Assembly: GCA_002633005.1 (NCBI GenBank)
Contig: NMRA01000604.1
Location: 101,955-165,954, forward strand
Length of the DNA stretch: 64,000 nucleotides
DNA from: Phoronis australis
Taxonomy: Eukaryota > Phoronida > Phoronidae
Direction of reading: 5' to 3'
In this document: one piece after another, positions 1-15,400 of the stretch
Layout of the letters: every line of letters begins with the position of its first letter
How positions within the stretch are numbered: the first letter of the stretch is position 1
Notes under the pieces: model-generated
What the model saw: only the letters and a program-made list of their open reading frames with translations
Told to the model about the DNA's origin: nothing
Database searches by the model: none
Program-made: the position numbers and the translations under genes

Positions 1-472
1 GGCAGTGCACATTTGAAATAACTCGGCACAAATTAAAGAAAACTTCCGAATCGATGAATGCGGTATATCTGTGAGAGTTAAATCGAATCCTATTCAGATC
101 ATAACTTTGAAGTGGAATAATTCGGTGAGTACAACAGCAAGTCGGTTTTATGCTTAGGCGGACGAACATTGGGCTCCCCAGTATATATGTATTGCAGTCT
201 TACTCGTAATTCTCTTTCCTCACGAAAATATAATCTTACCTTGAAGGTGGAGAGTGTGAGTTAAACATTAATGATGGATCTGTCTCCGTGGATCTTACCA
301 CATTGCAAATAGGCAAGAAAAAACATGAAATTATGGAAACGCGTCTTGACTCTGCGCACTGCAGCACTCCTTAGATTTCCCACGACATACGGGTAATGTG
401 AAAGGCTGTGAGATATTTGATTGGTCGATTCACTTCCTGTTTTAGTGCGCAGGGACACTTACCAAAGGGGAA
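1..472. other. 5' flank of MOB3
   Basis: This stretch ends at the MOB3 start codon and presumably holds its promoter and 5'UTR. I see no convincing TATA box, and no open frame here has a recognisable product. Confidence 0.4.
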
Positions 473-3400
473 ATGGCGAGTATAGCAGGTTTGACCAACC
501 TATTCTCTAAAGATAAGGTATGTATAGAGCTGCAGATTGACCTAGAAAGTTGTCACTGTGTTCTATCAAGATTTAAAGCCTCCATTATGTAAATCAAATG
601 GATTTTCATTTTTATAATTCCATTGCAACTCCCAAGACACAACTTTAAATTTAAACTTAAAGCTTCCTCGTTGTTGTGGATTCGATTTCGATAACACTAA
701 CACTAACAGCCTGGCCCTGGGGCGAGCTTATCTTGATCTGTTTTAGCACATACCTCTATTAGTATATTATAATAAAACGATTGTAACCACTTGCTTTCCT
801 GTAGACAGGTTCCCCTGTTAGTGTGGCTGGCAGGTGTCAGACAGTGCCACGGTGTTGGTGGCCCTAGACATTGACCACCATCTCGACTCAGTCTAGACTA
901 GAGTCTTGTTCTTGTACTGGCCTAACCTTGTCCTTAGCCAGCCAGCTAGCTGTATGAAGCCTGTCATCAAAATACAGCTAGGTACCATTGCGTATAATTC
1001 TTCCGTTGACCCCGAAAATGCGCACAGCCAGGGTAGTTCTGCTCGTCACCTTGCCGTGAAACTGGTATCAACCGGACGGGGTGCCTGCAAAATGTGGGAA
1101 TCAACCGACACTCACCTTGGCCGTTACAGCCGTTTAAGTGAAAAACAATGTAATAAACGTCATTTTCTTGCGTAACTCTCCACCTTTCCTAACAATGAAA
1201 AGTATGTTGTTGTTTTGAAAACAATACGCTCGTGTCACGCGCACGCGCCATTTCTTAAGTTTTTGCGACGTCTCTCGGGAGATGATGATAATAGCTTGGC
1301 AGCAGCAAAATTTCTTCTGAAATTCAGTTTCTCGGTATTAAAATTCTAAAAACTTACAATGAAGTGAAACCAGTTCTGAAAATTTATTGTGACGTGTACG
1401 CAACCTCGTGAAAGAACAACAGTTGATTGAAGAATCGGCGAAAAAAAAAATGGCCAATAGGAGAGAGACGCAATATTTCATGGTGCCAAATGCCGTCGCT
1501 AAAGATCGCTCCTCAACTTTAGCAGCAGAATAACGGTAGAACGCCATTTTTTTCAACACCGTTATATAGGAAGACTGTAGTTTTTAATGACACTAATTTT
1601 GTGTCAGATTTTATCTTACCACTTTTTTACCTACATCGGTTTAAAGCTGTATATTTAGTACACAGCTTTGTACCAAAGCTAGCCTAACGTAAGACTAAGT
1701 CAGAGACTGTGAAGCTCCTATCATTCCTATGGCTTTTGTATAGGCACTTCATATGCCTGAAGCTTTTCAGCGAATTATGCCTTACACTGATTAAAACATC
1801 AAAGTCCTTTTGCTATAAGTACCTTTTGCACATAGAGGGACACCTTAGGAGGCTGTTGATGTCTTTAATTCCTTTCAACTCGAATAAATACTCCCGTAAT
1901 CAAACTATTTTTTTTTTCAAGCAGTCCTTTGTTCAATTGCCTGACTCGGCGACTGACCATTTTTAGCACTGCGCACCAGGAGATATGAAGTCATATCTCC
2001 TGGCTCATATATTTGCTCTTCTCATGCTCCTGGCTTGCGCAATGTAAAAATGTACAGTTGCTGATATGGGCATAATTCGCTGAAGAACTTCAGGCGTATG
2101 GGAGTATCATTGTCTCTACTGCTAAGTACAGACTGTCTTGGCAGACGTGTGATGTTAGTGTCAAGGCTTATTGGTAGAAAATGTTCCGGCATACTTCTTC
2201 AGCTTGATTTTGAATAGGATGTGCCGTCGCCTAGCTTTCCTGCTGTACCACGATAACAATGATTGATCCCAAACAAAGATCGGGCAGCAATCAATTGCAG
2301 GGTTGCTAGTGTGTCACATTGGTGAGATAGAGAACTTCGCAAGACTTCCACGCCGTCGTGATATAGCTGGAAAGCAAGTTGTCACATTTCTTATAGTGCG
2401 TGAGAGGTATGGGCTACAATGATTGAAATAAGCTCCGGTGGTTTGGAGGAGCACTGCACCTGTACAGGCGGCAGTTGGTCAACCAACCCTGCCACCTAGG
2501 GCAGCGTAGGTAATCCCTATAGGTAACTTGTCAACCGATAGCTATACCTGAAAGCTGGTGAGTAGTTTTGAGGGGAAATATCATTAATAGCAGAGAGTCC
2601 AACAAGTTCAGACTTATCTGTTTTGGTTCAAGTTTTGAAATGTTAGAATAAAATACACGGTTGTCTGGTTACATTTTAACAACTGTAAGTGCCGTTTCCA
2701 TCTTGTCTAATGTGACTGCGCTGAGTATTGTGCCAAGCCATTCCTACGTACTGGCTGGACAGCAAGTAGACACACGAAAACACAAATAGGTAACGTAACA
2801 TACAAAAAGGAATTTGACCTCACTGGCAGTTTTCGTACTCTAATGGATGCGTAATGGATGTTCGCCATTTTTGGAGATACGAGTGTACTGTAGAATATGC
2901 CATCATTCGTATTTTCGAGCTGGCATTTTTCGCCTGTGTTGAGGGCTTATAGAGACGCAATGTCTTGATGTTGCAGTATTCCCCAAATTCTCAAGTGTAG
3001 TTTCCAGCTTTGAAAGCACACCTTTACCATTTTGAAAATTAACTGGAACTAAATTGTTTCAAATAGCACTACAGAAATGTGTTTACTGTCTAGTTATATA
3101 TCTTTAAGCCATAGTGTTTCTACAAGTACAGGCCTGTATGGCAGAATTTCCCTAATACTTCTGGTGATGTCATAAAGTTTAAAATAAAAACTCCCTTTAA
3201 TTTCTATTCATGCTTATTTTTTACCTGGACTAAAGAATGGATTCCAATTTCGTGATGTGTTCAAGTCTGTCTTGTTCTCTCAAAATTGTGAATTAAACAG
3301 GCAGCATTTAGTAAATTTACAGTGTTTGGCTATATTTGAACTGACAACATGGCGGATCTAGGTTAATTCCTGCCTTCTAATTAACTTACCATGCTTGTTA

Positions 3401-6400
3401 TTCATTTCGTAAGCCAACACTAGCGTGTATTATCTTACTTAGATCCGGTCAGATTATCACCACGTGTAACTAGATGCGATATTTTCATACGAAAAAGCAT
3501 TACGTTACTTTATGATATCCAGCACGGAAGACAATGTCACGCGACCATTTCTACTTTTGATAGCTTCCGCTATTTCCCTTTTTCATAAATTGTCTCTTTT
3601 AAACTATTCTTTAGAGTATTCACATGCTGTTTGTCAGTTTTAGGTGAGCTGTCACGTGGACCAGACGGTGGTGTCACCTGGTGTCCGTTTCTTGAATAAG
3701 TGTCTGAAGACTTGGTCTGAAATTTGGACTTAGGCTCTAAACAACTATTTCTGAGAAATCTCACTTAGTCTATGTCGATATACTTACAACTGCTAATTAC
3801 TGACAAAGTAGTATGAATTATTTTTAGGCTGTGATCAGTTTGATGTGGTAATAGATTACGTGATTTTACCCTTATTCATTAATTGCGAAGTTGGGCCGTA
3901 AAATCAAACGTCATAATCTCGAGTCCCTTTCATAAAACTGGGTAAGAGTTTCATGGTTGCACAAATCTTGCTTATGAAGTTAGTGCAAGTACAAGTCACT
4001 TGTAACACACGGCGATATCTTACATCTCACCTCTGCGGAATGCATGCTAGACCCATGGTGATAAACTTAATTGCCATACAATATTTGTAAGATACTGATT
4101 CCTGTTTTAGCTGAATGACAAAATGTTGCTAAATTCTCTGTGTACTAATAAACTTAGCTAGCGTGCTCGAGTTTCAGTTTATGGAATAGATACAGTAAAA
4201 TTTCACCAACTGATGTATTATCAAACAAAAATGCACATAGTATTTTGCATTCATTTGCATGGTTTGTATATGGCCTTACACAGTTAATGTACTGCTGTCT
4301 TGGTTTGTAGTACTTTCCGGGTTAATTTTTACTTTGAAGTGTGTAGCAGTCATGCCAGAATTTAAGTTGATTGGTGGTCAGTAAGCTTGTCACAGACTTT
4401 TGCTTGTGCACGTATCGGACAATCAAGTAGATGTAAAAGTTTGTTTTACCTCTGAAAAGACAAATTTTGCGCAAGTTTTATCATTTTAATAAGTATCCTC
4501 GTGTACGTTTTGTTGTGGAATATACAAAAATTAATTTCCCATAATTTTGACTTTAGCGACCATTCCCAGCTTTTGGACCAGATAATTTCCCATTCAAATT
4601 CTCTGCTGCAGAGACCAAATTAAACATTTTTCTTGATCAACAATTAATGAAATGAATAGATTGCTGTTTGTATGAGTTCATATTGTTAGTATAATTTCAC
4701 ATTAATTTGTTCTCAGAGTAGCCAACAGATGTCAGCATATACTTGCCAATGTGCTCAGGTACATCAGGATGAATTTATTACAATCCCTTCATACTTTTAG
4801 TTAATGGTCTTGCAAATGATAAAATGGATTTAGCGAGACCTAGCCAGCTTTGGAAACAATGTGAAATAAACCATGAAGTTCTTAGGAATAAAAAACCACC
4901 AAATGATGACATTACTAATTACCGTAGTCGTTCGGGTTCATGCCCACATTTGTCTGCCGTTGAGAAAACACAATGTCCTACGAGCTATTGAACACACTCT
5001 GTGCAGGTCATTCGTGTTTGCTCCGTGGAAGTAATGTAGAACCAAGATGGTGGCTCTTTGTTGGGGTGCTTACATCATTTCCTGTTGTTTCATGGAAAGT
5101 AAATATACATTAGGGATAACCTGGATCTGTATTTTTACTACAGGTAACGTCAAAAAATGGTTGCTTTCCTCTGAAATTATCCTATCACCAACTTACATTA
5201 CTTCGCGTATTTTATCTCATAACTGCATGACCTCCTTTCCTTATCGTGAACCTGGATGTGGAGCTCATGTAAGTGCCTACCCCAAACGCCTAAAAAATTT
5301 AAAACAACCCTTGTTTGTTTAGTTCTTTAAATCTATATCCAGACAGGTACGTTATCATTAGAATGTTGGTAATGTTTTGATTAAATACAAGTTATGTTGT
5401 ACTCTTTTGTCGAAGGGTCAAAATGGATAACTTCAAAGTATGGCAAAATTTCATCAATTTCGGACAAAATTAATTACCAAAAATTGCCTTTTTCTCCTTT
5501 TTCAAAGCCTTCTTACATTGAGCAGTTTGAGAGCCCATTATTTTGTTCGATGGTAGATGTCATGCAAAAGTTGAATATTGTAAAGCATTAATGTTGTGCT
5601 TTATTTTACATGAAAAACTGAGAAATTAAAATTTCAGGTGTCGGCCATATTGTGTCCTAAATTGGTGGGAGTTTACTGAAGGATAAAATAAGAATAATGT
5701 GGTTTATCAAGTCCAGATGAAAAACATAGATGTATGAGCTCTTGAGAATGGCAAAATTATTAAGCATTTGACACTCGCCATAGTGTGAAACAGGATGTTC
5801 CAAGGTAGTAGTCATATTGCCCTAACGGTGTCCAGTGTGTCTGAAATATTAACCTTTAGAAACGGGTTTTGAAATTTTCTATCAAGCTCAAAAATGTTGA
5901 GTCACAAGGTCTTGTTGTTAGGCAGTGTTAACTCAATGCATGGAAAACATGAATCGGCTTTTTCTGTCAACATATTGATTTCCGGGCCAGTTAACCCATT
6001 ATAAACCATTGCTTTGGGGAGTTAATGGATAATATGTGTAATAAAGCTTAGCACAAGTTGAAGACATTTCACTCTATCTTCCATGCATGAACAGCTATTG
6101 TGGCCAACATTCCCTGTGGATAACAACCCTAGCCTGCCTTCAGAATTGGAGATTAAACTCTGTTTTCATTGCTAATCATTATAGAGTATTAGATTACAAT
6201 TGCAAATGAGCGTTGTCTTATGTTTTGTGCTCTGGATACAACTGTCTGCCTGTCTGCTGAACTCCGTTCTGTAGTATGGCCAGTCATAGCAGCTTTTCTG
6301 GCGTGTCACCTAAAATTTCAAGGTCATGGATTTCCCGATTTGGAATGTCCAAGGTAGATATTTTGCCTTAGAAATTCTTTACTGATTGGCCGATAATCAA

Positions 6401-9400
6401 GTTTTGCTTCTACTTTTGAAAGTATGATTGGTCATGTTTAATTTTGACAAACAGGCAGAGGTAAACCTGAGCTAATTAAGGCCTCCTCTTGCTAATTGCA
6501 ATCCTAAATGGCTGGTGCTTTTCAAGGAAGCTGGTTTTAAATGCCAACCAACCCTTGAGGGGTGCTGAGACTGTCAAATGGCCAGTTCACTTCACTGATT
6601 AGTGTTTGGGTTCAAACATAAATTGAAATGGGGTTAACGTTTCTTAAATAGACGAGAAGCAGGACTCAGTGGGTTAATAACCACGGCTGTAGATGTGTGT
6701 AATTAAAGAAATGTAAACGATGGGAAGTTTATAGGCTTCGTTCTCTGGAGTTGGTACCTGTAGAAATGTGTGATATGGGTTCAACTTTATGTGTTGATGT
6801 ACGTTCACACGAACCAGAGAAGGGGAGATATCCCGATTCAATGCAAGTCCTTTCATTTTCGTATAAGGTCAGTATAAATGTAAAAGGTCTGTATTCCTGA
6901 GTCACGTCTTTTTGGATGATTGCTTTTGCTTTGTTGATGGTTCTATTTTTTATTTATATTATTTATTTCTTATCTGATGGAAGGGCTCCTTGGTCCAAAT
7001 TTCTCCTTTGTTACATAGCAAAGTTATTGCTCTGTTTGTCAAAAGATCTATTTTGTAGCAGTGTGCAGCTGTAGTTTCCTGGTCTGTAATGCTGGCATGA
7101 TTGACTTGCGTGTCAACACGAACGAACGCTATGCATGTTTTTGTAGCAGGTTCCACCACCCAGCAACTGAGGCTGTTAGCCACCGAAAGAACATTGCACA
7201 GTTTTTAAAACATGGTTTACCACTTACGGAGATTTTGTGTTGAATTTCATTGCCGACTCTTATTTTCTTTCGCTCAAGTAGTTCTGTTTATCTCATTTAT
7301 TATGAATAAATTTCAGATCCACTTGTTATTTGGGCCAGTTAACAAGGGTTATTTTCCAGAGTCATAGGACTATGGTGATTTTACAGCCATCTGGCATGGG
7401 TTTTACAATCTTCTCAAGATTACATTGTTCTATAATGGTTGTTACAATGTGGTGGTCTTGCACCAATTAGCTAACCCTCTTCTCTGGCTGCTTAGTTTCA
7501 AGTGTGTTTGAAATGTCGTCAATCAGTATAATGTTCTGTTTGATATTGAATGGATAATACTTATGAACAGTTTCTAGTACCATTTGGCTGAGTTCTTGAT
7601 TACGTTAATTGTGGTTGGCGGAATCAGACACATGTCATTCTCTTTTCTTGCCGGAAATTTTGTTTCAAATGAAATTCTATTTTTCTGTTAATCATGTTCT
7701 GTGTAGTTGTCACCAGTAATAACAGAGCATGTTGTCACTTTGCGAGGACATGAGTATTGAGGTTAGGTATAATCCGTAAATAAGGTCACTACCATTTAAG
7801 GTGATGTTTTTAACTTTTTTGAAAATTGTTAAATCATTTGCATATTTTGTGGTATTGCTCAATGGGGTTGTTGGGGTCAATTGATTTTCAAAGCTACAGC
7901 TGGAAAGGCAAATTTAGGTAATTACCTCTTGGCGCTTTCTAGGTCTGTATATTTATTGTATTGACTATTTTAGAGAACCAGTTTGATGCCCAGTTATTCA
8001 TTGCAGAAAACTGGTTCTAACTTCATGGAACTGCTCAAAGGCCATAAGCCTTCAGCACAGTTGAGCATATAATATGTATTTACATACGCGGGTACACAAT
8101 TTAGAAATTAAATACGTAACTAAAATGTAATTAAGGACATTTCTCACCCCCCCCCACCCTCCTCCCTGGTTTGTAGGGTAATTCTTGGTTTGTTATACTC
8201 ATTACAACTCTGCTGAAGTCTATTTTAAACTCATTAGTGTGTGTATCACATATTGTTTTTCAACTAGTGCCAAACAAATCAATGTTTAGCCCACATCAAA
8301 GCATTCTGGAGTGTTTGTTATACGCTGTTGTAAACAAGAGTCTGTCTTATCTGGTGCTCAGTAAGGGAATTTGAAGGATCCATTCTCAGGTTGTGTCATA
8401 TGATATCTAGATGGAAAGGGGTGTTTGTAAATAGAGTTGTTCCTATCCATGTAGTAACCAGTATGATGAAGGAATATTCATACATCACACAACAAAGTCA
8501 ATGTAGGAATTGCAATTATGTGCGATATCAAAATCTTTTGAGACATGTATTAAAATCAAACATATTGCTACTCTCTCATTTTCATTGGCAGAAATGTGTT
8601 ATTTCCATTATATTGTCTTATTTACAAAAACAAATCTAGATGATGGCGGGCATTAGGAGCAGTGTTACTGTTTTGAAGATGCTTTTGGTCACCTTGGCAT
8701 ACTTTGTGAAAGGTGTGTTTGGCTTTCTTAGTCGTTTTTATGGTTTTTTTATTAATTTATGTGAAACTCACTGTAATTTATTTAATTTGAATTTTAGCGG
8801 TCTTTTTTGCTAAACTCAAGTCTAGCATCTTTAAAGCATGTAAAGTGCATATGAAGTTTATCATGAAATCATTTCATAATGTAACTGACTAAACATGATT
8901 TACTTTTAATGTTTCTTATTTTTGTCCATGCATTCCAGACATTCCGACCAAAGAAAAAGTTTGAACAGGGAACGTCACGATTTCACCTTCATAAACAGGC
9001 CAATGCAACGCTACAGTCGGGAATAGATTTAAAGGAGGTCGTCCGGCTGCCAAGTGGTGAAGATTCCAATGATTGGATTGCTGTTCACGGTACGCTGAGT
9101 TTGTTTAGAATAACAAAATAACATAAAATATTGCAAACATGGCCACATGGCTCTATGGACTTATATTTGGGACCGTAGCTTTTTATGATTTTCACTAGAA
9201 ATGCATTATTTTGGCTAAAAGATGATGTTCGCTATTTTGGACTTGACAATACATGCTGGTTGTTTTTATTATTTATGCTAAATTTTCAGGGAATTGTTTT
9301 AGCCTGTCAATGTGTTATTTACTTACGACAGAATTCATCGTCATGACCAGCGATGATGGGCAGAAAACGCAAGTAAAATGACCGGCCGTATACTCGAACA

Positions 9401-12400
9401 ATAAAAGCCCATAGCTTTATTTTGTAGAACAGTGCATTTCTAAATGTTCTCAGGGAATGAATTGCGTTGAATGTAAGCTGGTGGACTTACATGTGGAATG
9501 TCAAGGTACATTTTAGTGCACTAGTCACTTTTCACTTACTCAAAGTGACCTCTGTAATACAGGGGTTCTGCATATGAGAACCAGTTTTTTCCCCTCTGAA
9601 TATCAAGCATGAAACTGGTTCTCAAAACCCTTGACCTCCGCTAGTGACTGTTGCACCTTTTGGAACAAAAACATTAAGGTCATGCTGAACTAGCTGCTTC
9701 CTGAGCCTCTTCAAATCACCACCAGGTGGACCTTGTGTTGGTGAAGATAAAAGAAGCCCCTCCTCCTCACGCCGTTGGGAAAGGACAATAAGACTCGGGG
9801 GGGGGGGGGGGNGGGGGTAAATTGTAGGCTTACCTGGATCGGGGGTATATTGTAAGCTTACCTGGAACGCATCACTAAAGGAACTTACTATAATCTATGT
9901 GTTAAAAGTCAAACATTTTATTTAGGCTAGATGATTGGGGTTGCTAATTTTATCCTGGAAGCATTTTTGCATGATAATCTGTCCTGCCTTGATTCCTCTC
10001 TCCAGTTGTTTGATTTGTGTTGTTCGCTTTAAAGCAAGTCTGTATTGGTTGTAGTCGTGGACTTCTTCAACAGAATAAACTTGATTTACGGAACCATCGC
10101 AGATGTCTGTACGGAAACGACATGTCCGACCATGTCAGGAGGACCCAAGTAAGTGACTAGGGGGCTTTAGCTCAACATTTAAGAATAAGTGTTTTCAGTT
10201 AAGTGAGACACCAATAGTGCTTTAGTAGGGGACAAGATTGGTCAAAATCCCAGGGTTCAGTATTCTTTTAAAATTGCTCTTATTTCACTGTGTATTTGTT
10301 GATAGCAGCTGTACAAGAGAATCTGGACAAGTACGGAAGTAGAGTTTTCTTTCTGTACATTTTTCTTGATAAGTTTGATGAAATAAAATTTCACTGTTCC
10401 ATTTTACTGAGTTTTGTAAATTGAAGAAACTTTATCGTCTGTTACCATAGTACTATGCTAAAAAGTGCTGCCTTGTGGTTCACGAGCTCATAGATCATTA
10501 TAAAAATAAACATGATTGATTGGTTTCTTTCTCCTTACCAGAACCTTTCTCTTTGTGCAAGATATGCTATACCACCATTTTTCAAGAATTAACCTCTTGG
10601 TACGAAAACTTAACAATTTAAAAAGTGATCAGGTCTTGTGTGAAACATTAAAGCAGTCCTTGGTAAATTATGTGTTCTGTTCTTGGCCTTGTTTCTACTG
10701 AGCACATAACAAAAACAACACTAAATGGACTTTTTTGTAGCACAGATGTTAGCTGTAGAAAAATGGAAATTGAAAATTTCGGGACTTACTTCCATGCCAA
10801 ATAACAGCAGAATTACTGTACTTTGCAATGTCCAGTGCTCTGTACCTGTAATTACCACCTATGCTTACCTGTGCAGGTATGAATATCACTGGTGCGATGG
10901 TGTGCAGTACAAGAAGCCGACTGCCCTTCCAGCCCACAAATACATTGGATTGTTAATGGACTGGGTCGAACTACAGATAAACAATGAAGAAATATTCCCA
11001 GTCACAGTTGGTAAGGTTTAGGGAATGTCTGCTAGAAGTTCATGCCATGAAAATTGTCTTTGAATTTACAAGATCTCGGTCGTGTTGTATCAAATGTGGC
11101 ACACCTAGTCGTTGGTATCCAAGATAGCCGCGGGCGCAACATGGCAATGCAAATTTGACCATAGTTGGTATTGACACTTAACATCCCTCTTCTTAAACCG
11201 TTTTGTGCCTGCATGTGTGGCTTGTAACAAAACTGGACCCGTTCTTCTCAATGTGGCTTAACTGAGTTTTTTGTCCAAGTTTGGATAGGGAAAGAACAAA
11301 ATGTCTGGAATTCCAGTACTGTCCATCCTCAAAGTAGTGCCCCTAGTGGCTATAGTGGTAGAAAGCGCAAAAAAGTGTTGGCTGCTGCCAAGTTGGGTAG
11401 TCACTCACTCAAATATTAGCCCTGTTTATATGCAGCACTTTTAAGCCCTTACGTAAATGTACACCATACGCAAATCTGCACCCGGGTGTAAAAGTAAATA
11501 TATATTGCATTCGTATGAGGGAAATAAAAAGCAATTCTTGCACTCAGTACTCTATATATTTTGTTGCAAAGTTGACATGAGAAACGTTTGCTGGGAAAGA
11601 GAAGATTTTTCTAGAACAATTGCCTTGAATCTGGGTAGCTTTGATGCTCGGGTATCAATCCCCAGTGTATTGCGTTTGAAACTATCTCACAAATGGCAAA
11701 TTAGTACAAGTATGGATATATTAAGAGCGATTGATGGAATGGTGGCAAAAATTATGAAAATTCCAAACATGAAGGGTCGTTTGAAAATTGTCAAATGGCA
11801 GATCCCTTTCAAAAGTTCTATGGACCTACTCATTTTGCCAAGTTTTCCTGGAATGTATTTCAAACCAATGAGACAATCCAGCTGTCAGGTTGGACTCAAG
11901 TCGTAATGGATGCATACAGGATTTGGTAACTGTGTTGTTGGTAGCCTGGCATACTAAGAAAAGCAGATGTTTTCGTGTACTCAATGCATATGTAAAATTC
12001 GCTCAGTCATTGCTGATTACTTAATAGGTTATTCTTCGCAAAATTTTCACAAGGCCATCGCCTGAGTGGTAAATTTGCGATTTCCTAATTGTTACGTTCT
12101 AGTAGTGGTAACGATGGAAGTCACATATCAATAATCATGTCCGAAATGTTATTTGCAATTTTTGTTTCAACAACATGGTTCTAGTATTCGATTATTTTTG
12201 GTGTGTGAGTACCGGCAAGATTGCTTGGCCGGGTCGCGTTCATGACCGCTGGCTTTTAGAAATTCAGCATTCAAAGTGAACAATGAAATTTCATCCAGCA
12301 GCAGCAACAGTAAAAGCATCAACAACAATAGCAGCAGCAACAGCAGCAACAGCAGCAGCAGCAGCAGCATTTCAGTAAAAGACCATAACAAACCACACAC

Positions 12401-15400
12401 GACAACAGAGGATCTTTTGGATGTTTTGAGGGAAGTTGTGTTGCTTTAAGAAGAAATGAGATGACAAGAAATAATTTTGTGATGGCACTTTTGGTGGGGT
12501 GATGTTGCTTTTATATCAGAGTGTAATTTTAAATGAGTGAAATCGATGTAGATTTTAATAGGCCATGGTATTACTATTTATTTTTAAATTAATACTCTTA
12601 ATGCGGCATTCTCAACAAGAAGAGTAACTTAACAGAAATTAGCTGTAGCGCGAAGTCAAACCCGCTAGCTCAACAGTAGCAGTCTCACGCTCTGCCACTG
12701 AGCTAAATCCCATGTGGAAAATTACAGCGTTTTAAGCGCATTTAAGTTTCAAAGAAACTGTGTTTCATTTCTTTGAATGTTTGCCAGACAAAAGTGAAAT
12801 GGTGATTTGTATTGAAATCACAACAACACGATGCATTTTGTTGTTTCATAGTTCTTGTCAACGCTAATAACTTAAGAATTATATCCTATCTAACAGTAAT
12901 TCCAAAAGTGCATTTTTCAAAAATTAATTTGTCTCCATTGACTAGCTCATGTTAGCTTTTTCGTGGAAAACACCAATATAAACGTATTAAAAATCTGTTG
13001 CATATTGACTCATTGAGCTGTGTCAATCTACAACTATAGCCACTTGGATGCGCTTTTTCCCAAAAGCTCCACATGTTACAAAGGTCACTGTAACTTTCCT
13101 CTCTTCCTATCGAAAGGAGATGTAACTTGTTCATTTCATGCTATTTCAGGTGTGCCATTTCCAAAGAATTACCTTTCAACGGTTAAGAAGATCCTTACAC
13201 GCTTATTCCGAGTATTCGTCCACGTTTATATACATCACTTTGATAAAGTCGTCACCATCGGTGCTGTAAGTGACATCTCCAGGTTATAATTGTAGAATTA
13301 ATCGTTTCTTCTAACTGACCTATTGCCAGGATTTTGAGTGACGTCTTAAGTGACCAATCAGAACGCAGCATTCTTGACACACCTTCGTTTCCAAGCTGCC
13401 ATTTTACCCGATAAACAACACGTTGCTGGGGAAAAAAATATTGTTTGTTTGTCGACATTTTTGCAGGGAGGCGGAACTTGCAATAGGTCAATTGTGATGG
13501 TGTGTGGAATTTTCCACCATCTTGATTGGTGCAAATTGCTTTCAGATGTGTATCTTGGTTATTCATCCTGGTTGTACTGTCTGGTCTCGAGCAATTACTG
13601 TTTTTTCTACAAGCCCAGACATCAATTCTCGTCTGCTTTGGGGAGAAATTGAGACCAATTTCGAAATTGTAAGTGGTCTAAATCCAAGGTTAAGTGACAG
13701 GTGGTTGGTTGGCTTGAGGTCGAAAATGCAGCGTCAGTCACTTATAATGCGAATTTAGCTTGTCTCCATTGTCTCGCCTCATTGACAGGGATTAGTGACT
13801 GCATTGATATAGTTAATGGACTATGTTACGTTTTTGAAGGCATTTTGGGTCATTTTGGCACATTCACTTAATTGGCAATAAAAGGTATTTTCTACCTGCC
13901 TTAAAAGATAAAATTCATAAAAATAACAATTATTGGAATAGACAGTGTGACGCAGTGAAGTTTGTAAAATGTGAGCTGGTGTGATTTATCTGTGTACTCA
14001 CACTTTCCAATTCTTGCCCAACAAAAAGAAACGTCCGTCCATTTTCTTAAAGGAGACGGGCAGACTTGAAAACTTCCTTCGTGAAGAACCATAATGGGGC
14101 TCTCGTGCCTTAGCTCAGGTGTTTTGTGCAATGGGCCCAACTGTGAGGCCTGCGCACATCTGATGTGCCGCAAATGACGTCAGACTAGCTGCGTTGTTTT
14201 TCCCCATTCTTTTAACTATTCGCAATGGCCGTTAGGCCCGCAGATTGTCAGTGTCAGTCCGGTACACAGCAGTTTGCCATTTGACTTGACCAACGGGCAA
14301 GAGAACTGACACAACTGTGATTAAGTCGATTAAATTCATGGTATTCGCACTTATGTGACTGGCTCAAAGTGTCACAGTTATAATTTGAAGAACTGTTATT
14401 TTAACTAAAAATTTTGTTTTTATAAAAATCAACTGAACTGCATCGACATGGCCGTTAGAGTGTGTGAAGAATTTACAAAAATGATGGAAAACACCATTAA
14501 AAACCATTCTTCTTTAACGAATATGATTAGGACGGTCCCAGATTACACAGCGACACTAGAAATCAGGGTATTAACCCACAATGCTACAACTTTCGTCAAG
14601 CAGCTCTCTAGCATCATTTTAGTGCCACTGGAGTTTCTTGTTATTTGTTGGTGCCTTGCTTTTTTCAAGGTTTTTGACTACATTACCGTATCGGACCTTC
14701 CAATATCAGCAAAGTTATACTGCTGTGTTGTAAGCTACAGCCTGGATGGCAAAAATTTGGATAAACTCAAAAAATATCCGTGAATGCTACATTTTCTGAC
14801 AGTGGTGATTCTTAGAATCAGTCCGACATTTCCAAACCTAAGTTAATATAATGACAACACGTTTTACCTATTGCCAAGACAAAGGAGATTTCTATCTCAA
14901 AGTCGTCTTTGTTAACATTGATGGATATATTTATCTCTGTTCCAGGAAGCACATGTCAACACATGTTACAAGCACTTCTATTACTTTGTCCAAGAATTTA
15001 GCTTAGTTGATAAAAAGGAACTGGAACCATTGGTAAGTGGACTAGAATTGACAAGCATTCTCTTGTCATGTGACAAGCCTTCTCTAGACGTAAGTCATGT
15101 TCTGTAGTCTTGAACAGCATCGTAGAACTAGCGGTTGTTTATCTTGGTTTTGTTTATTAACTGGCATGTGTGGTTTTGGTGTTTCTAAACCTTGCTTCAT
15201 TTAAAAACAGAATAACTTACTGGCTTTCGAGCATATTCCCTTTAAGGGGACTAATTATTCTTTGGTAACATTTTCAACCCACTGGTAAATGTCCTTAGCC
15301 CACAGTGTTCATTTTGCTCACAGTTTGAAATTCAAGCTTATGAAGATCGCCATTGTGCTCAAGATGCTGGTGAAGTACCCTCGACCCACTAGCCAGAGTT

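Larger units (their letters stand above)
518..8938 (+). other. MOB3 intron 1
   Basis: The intron begins GTATGT and ends TTCCAG. It holds the dispersed-repeat copy at 1709-2110 and a small foldback at 7973-8018. The open frames inside it (906-1175, 5047-5322, 8391-8639) have no family motif and look like chance. Confidence 0.85.

Noticed and set aside
11457-11906. 149-codon open frame on the plus strand
   Set aside because: It lies in MOB3 intron 4, has no domain, no splice context and a composition like the surrounding intron.
12167-12400. Frame with a long poly-leucine run on the minus strand
   Set aside because: It is only the CAG/CAA microsatellite read in one frame.
14448-14783. 111-codon plus-strand frame with hydrophobic stretches
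   Set aside because: It lies in MOB3 intron 5, between two proven exons whose phases already match without it, and shows no known motif.
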